From assembly GCF_000771405.1 (NCBI RefSeq), contig NZ_JDUI01000007.1, positions 62,001 through 126,000 on the forward strand: a DNA stretch of 64,000 nucleotides, in the 5' to 3' direction. The notes below the pieces were generated by a model. That model saw only the letters and a program-made list of their open reading frames with translations, did no database searches and had not been told where the DNA came from. Positions 35,548-45,425 of the stretch are shown here, in pieces. Origin of the DNA: Bifidobacterium pullorum DSM 20433. GTDB lineage: Bacteria > Actinomycetota > Actinomycetes > Actinomycetales > Bifidobacteriaceae. Numbering within the stretch: the stretch's first letter is position 1; the number at the start of each line of letters is the position of its first letter. Both the position numbers and the translations under genes were made by a program.

Positions 35548-36388
35548 ATGAGCAAGCCGCTGTTCTCCCTGGAGGTGTTCCCTCCCAAACGCACCGCGCC
35601 GATCGGCACGATCTACGACACGCTCGACGGCCTGCACGGCGTCGATCCCGCATTCATCTCGGTGACCTACGGCACCGGCAAGCAGTCGGACCGTACAATC
35701 ACCGCGCGCATCGCCAACACGATCCGCACCGAATACGGCATCCCCGCCGTCGCCCACCTGACCGCCCAGTATCTGGACCGCGATCAGACCGACGAGGCGC
35801 TGGACATGTTCGCGCAGGCCAAGGTCGCCGCCGTGCTCGCGCTGCGCGGCGACCGCAACCCCGAGCGCGAACCGGCCGGCGTGTTCATGCACGCCAGCGA
35901 CCTGACCCGCTACATCCGCGAAACCCACCCGGAGATGACCGTATACGGGGCCTGCTATCCGGAATGCCATCCGCAGTCCAAGGACCTCGACGAGGACATC
36001 GGCTGGCTCAAGGTCAAGGTGGACGCCGGCGCCAGCCACCTGATCTCCCAGCTGTTCTACGACAACGCCGACTATCTGAAGTTCATGGACAAGGTGCGTG
36101 CCGCCGGCATCGACGTGCCGGTCGAGGCCGGCATCATGCCGGTGACGAACGCCGCATCGGTCCGCCGCATGACCGGCATGTGCTCCTCCAAGGTGCCCGA
36201 ACGGCTCGCCACCATCTTGGATCGTTGGGGCGACGATCTCGAACACGTTGAAGGAGGCGGGCATCATCTACGCCTCCGAGCAGATCGCCGACCTGGTGGC
36301 GCGCGGCGTGGACGGCATCCACCTGTACACGATGAACCATCCGGGCGTGACCCGCCGCATCTGGGAAAACGTCAAGGGACTGTTCTGA
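35548..36388 (+). pseudogene. metF: 5,10-methylenetetrahydrofolate reductase, frameshifted near the C-terminus
   Basis: MetF reduces methylenetetrahydrofolate to the methyl donor used by MetE. From ATG 35548 the frame matches MetF for about 230 residues: MSKPLFSLEVFPPK, GACYPECHP, SQLFYDNADYL and VEAGIMPVTN. At about 36231-36241 homology leaves this frame and continues one base on: from 36242 the sequence reads NTLKEAGIIYASEQIADLV, then DGIHLYTMNHPG, to a stop at 36386-36388. One extra base explains this. Without repair, frame 1 runs to 36573 with an unrelated Arg-rich tail and overlaps glnE. It may be a sequencing error, a real inactivation or, less likely, recoding. Everything else looks functional. 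Confidence 0.85.
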
Positions 36389-36446
36389 CCGATTCGTGCG
36401 TGGTCATGAGCGCGCACGACGGCGATACGGCATGTAGATTGGAATC

Positions 36447-39400
36447 ATGGAATCACGGCAGGATCTCACCATCAGCGTCAGGGAACTCATCCATGCGGGA
36501 CTGCAGGACCTCGATCAGGCCAGGGAATCGTTGCGCCGCCTGTCCGACATGGGCATGGACGCGGATCAGTTGACGCTGACGCTGCGCACGTTGGAACGCA
36601 CCTGCGACCCGGATACGGCGTTGACCAATCTGGTGGCGATCGTGGCCGCGCAGTCCGACGCCGGCGGATGGCTGGGGAAGGTCCTGCCCGATGCGGAGTC
36701 GTTCGTCCGGCTCATGTCCGTGCTCGGCGCCTCGGACGCGATGGGCAAGATGATGCGCGCCCGCCCGGATCTGGTGGAGGCGGCGGCTGTCGACCGCTGC
36801 CGCAGCCGTGACTTCGACCATGAGCAGCGCCGCGCCCATATCCTGCAGGCGGTCGGCGCCGACCCGGCGGACCGGACCGCGCCCACGGCCACGTTGGATC
36901 TGGCCCGTGCCGCCACCGGGCTGCGCGTCGCCTACTACAAGCAGCTGGCCACCATCATGGCCGTGGATATGACCGCCGCCGACCCGATCAGCGAACAGCC
37001 GCATATCAGCCGGATGCTCTCCGACCTGGCCGACGCCGCGCTTGAAGGCGCGCTGGCCATCGCCCGGCATGAGGTGCAGGGCAGCGAACACTGCCGGTTC
37101 GCCGTCATCGGCATGGGCAAACTCGGCGCGCAGGAACTCAACTACGTCTCCGACGTGGACCTGATCTACGTGGTCGAGCCTACGGACGGCACCGACGGCA
37201 TGACGCTCACCCGCATCGGCACCAAGATGGCCACCACGCTGCAGCGCGTCTGCCAGGCCGTGGTCATGGGCGTCACCGAGCCGGCGCTCTGGCAGATCGA
37301 CGGGGGACTGCGCCCCGAAGGCAAGGACGGTCCGCTGGTCCGCCGCCTCGACTCGCATCAGGGCTACTACGAGCAGTGGGCGGAGAACTGGGAGTTCCAG
37401 GCGCTGCTCAAGGCGCGCGCCGCGGCGGGCGACCCGGAACTCGGACAGGCGTATATGGACATGACCCGCCCGTTCGTATGGAAAGCGTCCCAGCGGGACA
37501 ATTTCGTCAACGACTGCCAGCAGATGCGCCGGCGCGTGGAGGATCTGATCCCCGCGCCGCTCAAAGACCGTGAGATCAAGCTTGGGCGCGGAGGGCTGCG
37601 CGATGTGGAGTTCACCGTACAGATGCTCCAGCTGGTGCACGGGCGCACCGACGAGTCGCTGCGCACCCGGTCCACGCTCGAATCGTTGCAGGCGCTCTCC
37701 GACGGCGGCTACGTCTCCCGCAAGCAGGCGGTGCGCCTGTCCTGGGATTACCGGTTCGAACGGGTGCTCGAACACCGCCAGCAGATGTGGTCGCTGAAAC
37801 GCACCCACCTGTTCCCGGATCTGGGAGTGGCCAGTCTCGGCGGTCTGGAACGCAAACGCGAAGCCAATATCGACGAGCTGAACCGCAACACCGAACTGCG
37901 GCGGCTGGCCCGCGCCCTGCGTATGCATCCGGAGGAGCTCGTCGGCAAATTCGACGAGACGCGCCGCGAGGTGCGGCACCTGCATCTGGACATCTACTAC
38001 CGGCCGATGCTGCCGATCAGCGCCCAGCTTGACGACGACGAGGTGCGTCTGTCCGACAAGGCGATGCACGACCGGTTCGCCTCCATCGGATTCGAGGACC
38101 CCGATGCCGCGATGCGCCACGTGGACGCGCTGACCTACGGCATCTCCCGCGCCGCCAAGATCAACCGGATCATCCTGCCCGCCGCCCTGCAATGGCTGGG
38201 GGAGGGACAGAACCCCGATATGGGCCTGCTCAACTGGCGCAAGCTCGAGGAGCATTTCGGCGAGGAAAGCGAATACCTGGGCTTCCTGCGCGATTCGCCG
38301 TCGGCGGCGCAACGCCTGTGCCACGTACTGTCGAACTCCCGGTTCCTGGGGGACGCGCTGAACAAATCCGTGGAATCCGTCACCTGGCTGGGAGACAGCA
38401 AACGCCTGGCCCCACGCACGCGCGAAAGCCTGGACACCCACTGCCAGGCCGCGCTGGAACGCAACGGCGGCGATATGCGGGACTTCGCGAATTCGGTGCG
38501 GGCACTGCGCCGCCATGAGATCGAACGCATCGGCCTGGCGTGGATGAACGGGGTCATCGACGACGACGCGAGCCTGGGCGGCATGACCGCCGTGTACGAC
38601 GCGATCATCGACGCCTCACTGACATGGGCCATGCGCAACCAGACGGCGCTGCTGGGGCGAAAGGAGCCTCCCGCCGCGATCTCGGTGATCGCGATGGGCC
38701 GCTACGGCGGACGCGAGGTGAATTTCAGCTCGGACGCCGACGCGATGATCATCTACCGGCCGAGCGATGAGGCCGATGAGGCGACCGCCAACCGTTTCGC
38801 ACGCAAGGTGGCCGACGATCTGCGCGCGATCCTGCAGGGACCGGTGTCGTTGGAGCAGAAGATCGAACTGGACCTGGATCTGCGTCCGGAAGGCAAGAAC
38901 GGGCCACTGGTGCGCTCCTACGTCTCCTGCAAGGAATACTACGGATCATGGGCCAGCACCTGGGAGCATCAGGCGCTGCTGCGCGCACGGCATGCGGCCG
39001 GCGACCGCACGCTGACCGAGGACTTCCTCAAGAACCTGGCCGATCCGCTGCGCTACCCGCAGGCTCCGCTGGGCGAATCCGAGCTGGCCGAGATCCGCAA
39101 GCTCAAGGCGCGCATGGAATCCGAACGCCTGCCGCGCGGCGTCAGACGCGAACGGCATCTCAAGCTCGGCAAGGGCGGCCTGTCGGACGTGGAATGGACC
39201 GTGCAGCTGCTGCAACTCGAACACGCGGGGGAGAATGAGCAGCTGCGCGTCAACTCGACGCTCGGCGCGCTCGCCGAACTGGAACGATTGGGATTCGTGG
39301 ACCCGCCGGACGCCGCGCAACTGCGCCACGCCTGGCGGTTGTGCACGGCGGCCCGCAACGGCAACTACCTGTGGAATGGCCGGGCCAACCAGGCCGACAT

Positions 39401-39575
39401 CCTGCCCGACGACATGTACTCGCTGGGCGGCATCGCCGTATATCTCGGCTATGACGCGCACCGCGGGCAGCGCTTCGAGAACGATCTGCTGGGGGCCATG
39501 CGCCGCTGCCGCGACATCGTCGAACGCCTGTTCTACGGGCTGGACGAGGAAGCTTCCGACATGAACACGCGGTGA
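36447..39575 (+). CDS. glnE: Bifunctional glutamine synthetase adenylyltransferase/deadenylylase
   Basis: A 1042-residue enzyme with two nucleotidyltransferase halves. The N-terminal half (deadenylylase) carries GMGKLGAQELNYVSDVDLIY near 215. The C-terminal half (adenylylase) carries AMGRYGGREVNFSSDADAMI near 750. Each is followed by a helical GlnD/GlnE domain (KLGRGGLRDVEFTVQ and KLGKGGLSDVEWTVQ). It switches glutamine synthetase off and on according to nitrogen status. ATG 36447 has only a weak ribosome site; TAGATT at 36435-36440 lies six bases upstream and could be a -10 for a leaderless mRNA. Confidence 0.96.
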   Translation: MESRQDLTISVRELIHAGLQDLDQARESLRRLSDMGMDADQLTLTLRTLERTCDPDTALTNLVAIVAAQSDAGGWLGKVLPDAESFVRLMSVLGASDAMGKMMRARPDLVEAAAVDRCRSRDFDHEQRRAHILQAVGADPADRTAPTATLDLARAATGLRVAYYKQLATIMAVDMTAADPISEQPHISRMLSDLADAALEGALAIARHEVQGSEHCRFAVIGMGKLGAQELNYVSDVDLIYVVEPTDGTDGMTLTRIGTKMATTLQRVCQAVVMGVTEPALWQIDGGLRPEGKDGPLVRRLDSHQGYYEQWAENWEFQALLKARAAAGDPELGQAYMDMTRPFVWKASQRDNFVNDCQQMRRRVEDLIPAPLKDREIKLGRGGLRDVEFTVQMLQLVHGRTDESLRTRSTLESLQALSDGGYVSRKQAVRLSWDYRFERVLEHRQQMWSLKRTHLFPDLGVASLGGLERKREANIDELNRNTELRRLARALRMHPEELVGKFDETRREVRHLHLDIYYRPMLPISAQLDDDEVRLSDKAMHDRFASIGFEDPDAAMRHVDALTYGISRAAKINRIILPAALQWLGEGQNPDMGLLNWRKLEEHFGEESEYLGFLRDSPSAAQRLCHVLSNSRFLGDALNKSVESVTWLGDSKRLAPRTRESLDTHCQAALERNGGDMRDFANSVRALRRHEIERIGLAWMNGVIDDDASLGGMTAVYDAIIDASLTWAMRNQTALLGRKEPPAAISVIAMGRYGGREVNFSSDADAMIIYRPSDEADEATANRFARKVADDLRAILQGPVSLEQKIELDLDLRPEGKNGPLVRSYVSCKEYYGSWASTWEHQALLRARHAAGDRTLTEDFLKNLADPLRYPQAPLGESELAEIRKLKARMESERLPRGVRRERHLKLGKGGLSDVEWTVQLLQLEHAGENEQLRVNSTLGALAELERLGFVDPPDAAQLRHAWRLCTAARNGNYLWNGRANQADILPDDMYSLGGIAVYLGYDAHRGQRFENDLLGAMRRCRDIVERLFYGLDEEASDMNTR

Positions 39576-39598
39576 ACGGACGAGTCCCCAATTCGGTC

Positions 39599-39604
39599 TA
39601 TAGT
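39599..39604 (+). promoter_or_regulatory. -10 candidate of the pyr operon
   Basis: TATAGT lies 50 bases upstream of the pyrB start, in the gap after glnE. No matching -35 is present. It is the only good -10 hexamer in the gap. Confidence 0.35.
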
Positions 39605-39653
39605 CGGATAGGTCACAACACGTGGCCACCTGGACGTAACGAAAGGTGAGCCG

Positions 39654-40649
39654 TTGTCTACTGAAGTCCCACCGTCGGAAACCCCGTTCGTCGGCAAGAG
39701 CGTCGTCACGCTGGACGACCTGTCTCGCCGGCAGATCCTCGAACTGCTGCACAAGGCCGCATACATCGACTCCCATCGCCGTGAGGTATCCCACACCTGC
39801 GAGGGACGCGTGCTGGCCACACTGTTCTACGAGCCGAGCACGCGCACGCGCCTGAGCTTCGAAACCGCCATGCTGCGCCTGGGCGGCAAGGTCATCGGCT
39901 TCGCCGGCGCGCAGCTGGCCTCGGTGACCAAGGGCGAGTCGATCTCCGACACCATCAAGACCGTGTCCAACTACGTCGACGCCATCGCCATCCGCCACCC
40001 GAAGGAGGGTGCGGCTCTCGTGGCGGCCCGCGCGGCCTCGGTGCCCGTCATCAACGCCGGCGACGGCGGCCACATGCACCCCACGCAGACCCTGGCCGAC
40101 CTGGCCACCCTGCAGTCGCGCTTCGGCCGCATCACCGACCTGACCGTCGGCCTGTGCGGCGACCTGACCTTCGGCCGCACCGTGCACTCGCTGATTGAGA
40201 CGCTGTGCCGTTTCGGCAACGTGCGCTTCGTGCTCATCAGCCCGGACGAATTGAAGACCCCGCAGTACGTCATCGACCGCATCAACGCCACGCCCTCCTG
40301 CTCGTACGTGGAGGTGCGCGATCTGGCGTCGGTGATCGGCGACCTGGACGTGCTGTACATGACGCGCGTGCAGAAGGAGCGCTTCTTCAACGAGGACGAC
40401 TACCTGCGCCTGCGCGACACATACATCCTGGACGAGGCCAAGCTGAGCCTGGCGCAGCCGCATATGGCGGTGCTGCACCCGCTGCCGCGCGTCAACGAGA
40501 TCGCCGTCGAGGTGGATGACGACCCGCGCGCCGCCTACTTCGAACAGGTCAAGAACGGCATGCTGATGCGTATGGCGCTCGAAAGCTCCGTCATCGGCGA
40601 CGAACTGCCCGGATACGTTCCGCTCGAACCCAAGGAGGTGCAGGCCTGA
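39654..40649 (+). CDS. pyrB: Aspartate carbamoyltransferase catalytic chain
   Basis: A 331-residue catalytic chain that makes carbamoyl aspartate, the first committed step of pyrimidine synthesis. The carbamoyl-phosphate loop STRTRLSFE, the catalytic loop segment TKGESISDT and the aspartate-site HPLPRVNEI are present. It starts with TTG at 39654, seven bases after AAAGG. It is the first gene of pyrBICFKDE, and pyrI overlaps its stop by one base. Confidence 0.96.
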   Translation: MSTEVPPSETPFVGKSVVTLDDLSRRQILELLHKAAYIDSHRREVSHTCEGRVLATLFYEPSTRTRLSFETAMLRLGGKVIGFAGAQLASVTKGESISDTIKTVSNYVDAIAIRHPKEGAALVAARAASVPVINAGDGGHMHPTQTLADLATLQSRFGRITDLTVGLCGDLTFGRTVHSLIETLCRFGNVRFVLISPDELKTPQYVIDRINATPSCSYVEVRDLASVIGDLDVLYMTRVQKERFFNEDDYLRLRDTYILDEAKLSLAQPHMAVLHPLPRVNEIAVEVDDDPRAAYFEQVKNGMLMRMALESSVIGDELPGYVPLEPKEVQA

Positions 40650-41068
40650 TGGAGGTCACCAGCATCCAGGACGGCATCATCATCGACCACGTGCCCGCCG
40701 GCACGGCGCTGAAGGTGCTCCAGTATCTGAAGATCGACCCGTCCAAGACGCGGCTCGCGCTCATCATGAACACCGACAGCCCGCGCTACGGCACCAAGGA
40801 CATCATCAAGATCGAGAACGTGGAGGGCATCGACCTGGACGTGCTCGGGCTCGTCGCGCGGCAGGCCACCGTCGACATCGTCCGCGGCGGCCGCATCGTG
40901 GAGAAGGTCCAGCCGCACCTGCCCGAACGTGTCGTCAACGTCATCACCTGCGTGAACCCGCGCTGCGTGACCACCACCGAACGCGGCATCGACCAGATGT
41001 TCCACCTCGCGCACTCCGAGCGGCAGGAATACCGCTGCGACTACTGCGACGAGGAAGCCAAGCTCTGA
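40649..41068 (+). CDS. pyrI: Aspartate carbamoyltransferase regulatory chain
   Basis: A 139-residue allosteric subunit that binds CTP and ATP in its N-terminal domain. The C-terminal zinc domain, which contacts PyrB, has four Cys: CVNPRC and CDYC. The start overlaps the pyrB stop (TGATG), which should give equal synthesis of both chains. A regulatory chain is uncommon in Gram-positive bacteria but is known in bifidobacteria. Confidence 0.95.
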   Translation: MEVTSIQDGIIIDHVPAGTALKVLQYLKIDPSKTRLALIMNTDSPRYGTKDIIKIENVEGIDLDVLGLVARQATVDIVRGGRIVEKVQPHLPERVVNVITCVNPRCVTTTERGIDQMFHLAHSERQEYRCDYCDEEAKL

Positions 41069-41090
41069 ACCCGACCGAAAGCGAGACAGC

Positions 41091-42542
41091 ATGATCACCC
41101 TGCATGACGTCAAGGTATGGGATACCGGCGAGGTCATCGACCTGGTCATCCCCGGCACCGCCGCCGACCTGCTCACCGACGCCGACAGACCGTTCCCGCC
41201 CGCCGCCACGCAGGTCGCGGACGGCGACGTGCACATCGATGCGACCGGTCTGACCGTCGCCCCGGGTCTGGCCGATCCGCACGTCCACTTCCGCGACCCC
41301 GGCCAGACCGCCAAGGAGACGATGGTCTCCGGCTGCGCGGCCGCGGCCTCCGGCGGGTACACGAACGTGCTCATCATGCCCAACACCGTGCCCGCGATGG
41401 ACGGCGAGAAGGTCGCGGCGGGGCAGCCCGGCGCCGACGAGGTGCTGGCCGCCGGGCACGAGAACGTGATCGACTTCCTGCAGCACTACGAGGCCGACCA
41501 CGGCGTCACGCTGCCGGTGGCCTACGACCTGTGCGTGTGCGCGTCCAAGGACCGCGCCGGCAAGGAGCCGACCGAGCTGGCCGACATCGCCTGGTACATG
41601 CCCGGCAGGCATACGGGCGAGAAGGACGCCGCGCAGCTCGCGCATCCGGTCACCGCGGTCAGCGACGACGGTTCCGCCGTGCCCGACGCGATCCTGGACG
41701 AGGTGCTCACCCGCATCAAGGACGCGGGGCTGTACCTGATCGAGCACTGCGAGCACCACGACACTGGCTTCATCAACGAGGGGCCGGTCTCCCGCCAGCT
41801 CGGGCTGCCCGGCATCCCGGAGGACACCGAGCTGCGGATCGTGGCGCGCGACATCGAGGCCGCCCGCCGCACCGGCGCGCACGTGCACTTCCAGCACGTC
41901 AGCACCGCCGGTTCGTTCGAGGCGATCCGCAAGGCCAAGGCCGAAGGACTGCCGATCACCTGCGAGACCGCGCCGCATTACATCGCGCTGACCGACGAGG
42001 CGATCCTGGAGTACGGCCCGCTGGCCAAGATGAACCCGCCGCTGCGCTCCGCCGCCGACCGTCAGGCCGTGCATGTGGCCATCGCCGACGGCACCGTGGA
42101 CCTGATTGCAACCGACCACGCCCCGCACACGATGGAGGAGAAGAACGCCGGGCTTGAGGCCGCGCCCAACGGCATCATCGGCCTGGAATGCGCCTACGGC
42201 GTCTGCCACAAGGTGCTGGTGGACGGCGGCATCATCTCCGACCAGCGGCTCATCGAACTCATGTCCACCGCGCCGATGCACCTGATGGGCCACACGCCCA
42301 CCGACGTGGCCGGTCTGCTCAACACCTCCAGCGCCTGCGCCACCAAGCGCACGCTGGACCTGGGCGCGGTGGAGCATCCCGAATCGGTGAACCTGGTGGT
42401 GCTGGATACCGACCGCGCCTGGACGGTGGATCCGGAACGGTTCCACTCCAAGGCGCGCAACACCCCGTTCGGCGGGTGGCGGGTGACCGGCATGCCGCTG
42501 GCCACCGTCATCGCCTCGAAGCTCGTCTTCAGCAGACTCTAA
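41091..42542 (+). CDS. pyrC: Dihydroorotase
   Basis: A 483-residue class I amidohydrolase that cyclises carbamoyl aspartate to dihydroorotate. Metal-binding HVHFRDPG, the HCEHHD region, HFQHVSTAGS, and the final Asp in ATDHAPHT are all present. ATG 41091 lies 22 bases after the pyrI stop, with GAAAGCGAG upstream. It is somewhat longer than usual, with an acidic insertion at about 25-45 and another near 150-180. Confidence 0.95.
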   Translation: MITLHDVKVWDTGEVIDLVIPGTAADLLTDADRPFPPAATQVADGDVHIDATGLTVAPGLADPHVHFRDPGQTAKETMVSGCAAAASGGYTNVLIMPNTVPAMDGEKVAAGQPGADEVLAAGHENVIDFLQHYEADHGVTLPVAYDLCVCASKDRAGKEPTELADIAWYMPGRHTGEKDAAQLAHPVTAVSDDGSAVPDAILDEVLTRIKDAGLYLIEHCEHHDTGFINEGPVSRQLGLPGIPEDTELRIVARDIEAARRTGAHVHFQHVSTAGSFEAIRKAKAEGLPITCETAPHYIALTDEAILEYGPLAKMNPPLRSAADRQAVHVAIADGTVDLIATDHAPHTMEEKNAGLEAAPNGIIGLECAYGVCHKVLVDGGIISDQRLIELMSTAPMHLMGHTPTDVAGLLNTSSACATKRTLDLGAVEHPESVNLVVLDTDRAWTVDPERFHSKARNTPFGGWRVTGMPLATVIASKLVFSRL

Positions 42543-42557
42543 CCGGAAGGAACCGCC

Positions 42558-43529
42558 ATGGATCGACTTATCGAGGCCATCGCAGCCACGCAGAACCCCA
42601 GCGTCGTCGGCCTGGACCCGACCGAGGCGCTGGTGCCGGCGCAGGTCATCGCCAGCTTCGCCGACGAGATCGCCGACGAGGTTGAGGATGCCGCCGACCG
42701 CCCGGCCGCGCAGCTCGCCGTCGCCTACTTCGAATACAACCGGGCGATCATCGACGCGATCGCCGACATCGTGCCCGCCGTCAAGCCGCAGATCGCCATG
42801 TACGAGGCGCTCGGCCCCGCCGGCGTGGACGCGTACACGATGACCTGCGAATACGCGCAGTCGCATGGCCTGTACGTGATCGGCGACATCAAGCGCGGCG
42901 ACATCGGCTCCACCGCGGCCGCCTACGCCGGGCACTTAAGCGGCGTGGCGTTCGGCGCGGGGGAGAGCGGGCCGTACGACCCGTGGCATGAGGATGCGGT
43001 GACCGTGAACCCGTACCTCGGCACCGACGGCATCACCCCGTTCGTCGAGGCCGCCACCGCCGCCGACAAGGACATCTTCGCGCTCGTGCGCACCTCCAAC
43101 CCCTCCAGCAGCGAGATCCAGGAGCTCGAACTGGCCGGCGGCTGCCGCGTCTACGAGCATGTGGCCGATCTGGTGGAACGTTGGGGCCAAGGCACCGTCG
43201 GGCAGCACCGCTATTCGAGGGTCGGCGCGGTCGTCGGCGCCACGCACTCCGAGGAGGGCCGCGCGTTGCGCGCACGCATGCCGCACACGTTCTTCCTCGT
43301 GCCCGGCTACGGCGCGCAGGGCGGCACCGCCCGCGACGTGGCCGGCATGTTCGACGACGCCGGCTCCGGCGCGATCGTCAACTCCTCGCGCGGCATCATC
43401 GGCGCGTGGAGGAAGACCGGCGCGTACAGCGAGACGATGAGCGCCGAATCCGCGCTCGACCTGGTGGCCGACGCCGCACGCAACGCCGCCATCGCCATGC
43501 GCGACGACCTGCGCGCCGTCATGCCGTAA
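42558..43529 (+). CDS. pyrF: Orotidine 5'-phosphate decarboxylase, mycobacterial type
   Basis: A 323-residue enzyme of the longer mycobacterial PyrF group that converts OMP to UMP. The catalytic lysine motif DIKRGDIGSTA is present, as are VGLDPTEALVP near the N-terminus and FLVPGYGAQGGT near the phosphate site. ATG 42558 lies 15 bases after the pyrC stop and follows GGAAGGA. It precedes the genes making its own substrate, so gene order does not follow the pathway. Confidence 0.95.
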   Translation: MDRLIEAIAATQNPSVVGLDPTEALVPAQVIASFADEIADEVEDAADRPAAQLAVAYFEYNRAIIDAIADIVPAVKPQIAMYEALGPAGVDAYTMTCEYAQSHGLYVIGDIKRGDIGSTAAAYAGHLSGVAFGAGESGPYDPWHEDAVTVNPYLGTDGITPFVEAATAADKDIFALVRTSNPSSSEIQELELAGGCRVYEHVADLVERWGQGTVGQHRYSRVGAVVGATHSEEGRALRARMPHTFFLVPGYGAQGGTARDVAGMFDDAGSGAIVNSSRGIIGAWRKTGAYSETMSAESALDLVADAARNAAIAMRDDLRAVMP

Positions 43530-43603
43530 CCGACATCCGACACCCCAACCATCAGGAATCCCCAGCACAAAGGAAACCACAGCAACACAGACAAGGAGTC
43601 CCC

Positions 43604-44425
43604 GTGTCCAGCGCAACGTTCCTGCCGACCGTCGCCGAGGCGACCGCCGCGGGCTACTTCCCCGGCCGCCACACGGTCGAGGTCACCGAAGTGACGGAAC
43701 TGACGCCCGGCGTCGTACGGTTCACGTTCCGCGACCCGTACATCGCCGCGCATGCCAAGCCGGCGCAGTTCGTCAACCTGTTCTCGCACGACCCGATGCG
43801 GCTGCTGCCGCGCCCGTTCGGCGTCAGCGAGGTCAGCGGCGACCTGGTCTCGCTGATCTTCGCGGTCGTCGGCACCGGCACCGCCGAATTCGCCGCGATG
43901 CACGCCGGCGACACGATCGACGTGCTCGGCCCGCTCGGCGGCTCCTTCAAGGTCAAGGAACCGGCGCACTACGTACTTGTCGGCGGCGGTCTCGGCGTGC
44001 CGCCGCTCATCTACGCGGCGCAGCGGCTTGCGGAACGCGAAGATTGCGCGACCACCGCGGTGTTCGGCTATCGCGACGCGCATTTCGCCGACGCGTTCGT
44101 CTCCCGATACGTGGATACGCGCAGCATCGACGAGACTGAGGGCAACGTCGTCACGCTGCTCGACCGCATGGAGGCCGAGCTGACCGCGCCGCGCGAGGAC
44201 AGCCTGAAGACCGTGTTCCTGACCTGCGGGCCGACGCCGATGATGAAGGCCGTGGCGTTGTGGGCGTCCGAGCGGGGCATCGACTGCCAGGCGAGCATGG
44301 AGCAGCGGATGGGCTGCGGGTACGGCACCTGCGTGGTCTGCGTGGTCGACACGGTGGACGGCCGCAAGAAGGTGTGTTCGGACGGCCCGGTGTTCACCGC
44401 GCAGCAGCTGGGATGGGAGGCGTGA
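43604..44425 (+). CDS. pyrK: Dihydroorotate dehydrogenase electron-transfer subunit
   Basis: A 273-residue FAD and 2Fe-2S subunit of the type 1B dihydroorotate dehydrogenase, which passes electrons to NAD+. FAD-binding RLLPRPFGVSEV, the NAD-binding glycine loop VGGGLGVPPLI, and the C-terminal cluster cysteines (GCGYGTCVVC plus a later Cys in KKVCSDG) are visible. GTG 43604 is chosen because AAGGAG lies six bases upstream; the frame is open back into pyrF. pyrD follows after two bases. Confidence 0.95.
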   Translation: MSSATFLPTVAEATAAGYFPGRHTVEVTEVTELTPGVVRFTFRDPYIAAHAKPAQFVNLFSHDPMRLLPRPFGVSEVSGDLVSLIFAVVGTGTAEFAAMHAGDTIDVLGPLGGSFKVKEPAHYVLVGGGLGVPPLIYAAQRLAEREDCATTAVFGYRDAHFADAFVSRYVDTRSIDETEGNVVTLLDRMEAELTAPREDSLKTVFLTCGPTPMMKAVALWASERGIDCQASMEQRMGCGYGTCVVCVVDTVDGRKKVCSDGPVFTAQQLGWEA

Positions 44426-44427
44426 CG

Positions 44428-45399
44428 ATGACCACGACGATTACGGAGCAGCAGATGAACGAATCGCACATCAACGTCTACGAGCCGCACGAGTGGAAGC
44501 ACAAGACCGTGGTGGCTGGCGTGGAATGGAAGAACCCGGTCGGCACCGCCTCCGGCACGTTCCAGCTCGCCGCCTGCCGCTGGTTCTACGACGTGGCCCA
44601 GCTGGGCGCGATCTGCACCAAGGGCGTCTCGCCGGTGCCGTGGGAGGGCAACCCCGGGCCGCGCACCGCGGAATGCCCGGGCGGCATGGTCAACGCGGTC
44701 GGCCTGCAGAACCCCGGCGTGGACCACTATCTGGTCGATGAACTGCCCAAGCTCAAGGAGATGGGCGCCACCGTCATCACCAACGTGGCCGGCCACAGCG
44801 ACGACGACTACGCCGAGGTTGTGGCCAAGCTCGCCGATTCGGCCGCCGACATGCTGGAGATCAACGTGAGCTGCCCGAACGTCAGCCACGGCGGCATGAG
44901 CGTGGGCACCGATCCGGTGGGGCTCGCACGGCTCATCGACCGGCTGCGCAAGATCACCTCCAAGCCGATGATCGTCAAGCTCACGCCGAACGTCACCGAT
45001 ATCGCGGCCATCGCGCGCGCCGCCGTGGAATCCGGCGCCGACGCGCTGAGCCTGATCAACACGCTGGTCGGCATGCGCATCGATATCCGCACCGGCGAGC
45101 CGATCATCGCCAACCGCACCGGCGGTGTTTCCGGGCCGTGCGTGTTCCCGGTGGCCCTTGGCTGCGTGTGGCGCGTGCGCCAGGCTCTGCCGGATATTCC
45201 GATCATTGGCATCGGCGGCATCGACTCTGGCGAGAAGGCGCTCGAATTCCTGTACGCCGGCGCGAACGCCGTGGAGGTGGGCGCCGCCGCGCTCTATGAT
45301 CCGACCGCGCCGATGCGCGTGGCCCGCGAACTCGACGACCTGCTCGACTCGCGCCCCGAACTCGCCGCCAAGCTCGCCGCCGGGCAGACCTGGCGATAG
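44428..45399 (+). CDS. pyrD: Dihydroorotate dehydrogenase catalytic subunit, type 1B
   Basis: A 323-residue FMN enzyme. The active-site base is Cys in [12 protein letters not shown], as expected for class 1 (class 2 has Ser). [10 protein letters not shown] and [14 protein letters not shown] bind FMN and its phosphate. ATG 44428 follows GGGAGG by seven bases; a GTG at 44422 overlaps pyrK. An N-terminal tail of about 20 residues precedes the conserved domain. It works with PyrK as a heterotetramer using NAD+. Confidence 0.95.
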   Translation: MTTTITEQQMNESHINVYEPHEWKHKTVVAGVEWKNPVGTASGTFQLAACRWFYDVAQLGAICTKGVSPVPWEGNPGPRTAECPGGMVNAVGLQNPGVDHYLVDELPKLKEMGATVITNVAGHSDDDYAEVVAKLADSAADMLEINVSCPNVSHGGMSVGTDPVGLARLIDRLRKITSKPMIVKLTPNVTDIAAIARAAVESGADALSLINTLVGMRIDIRTGEPIIANRTGGVSGPCVFPVALGCVWRVRQALPDIPIIGIGGIDSGEKALEFLYAGANAVEVGAAALYDPTAPMRVARELDDLLDSRPELAAKLAAGQTWR

Positions 45400-45425
45400 C
45401 ACGTCAACCTCGAAAGGAGCATATT

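Noticed and set aside
36453..38516. A 687-codon frame antisense to glnE
   Set aside because: Shadow of glnE; no domain and no ribosome site.
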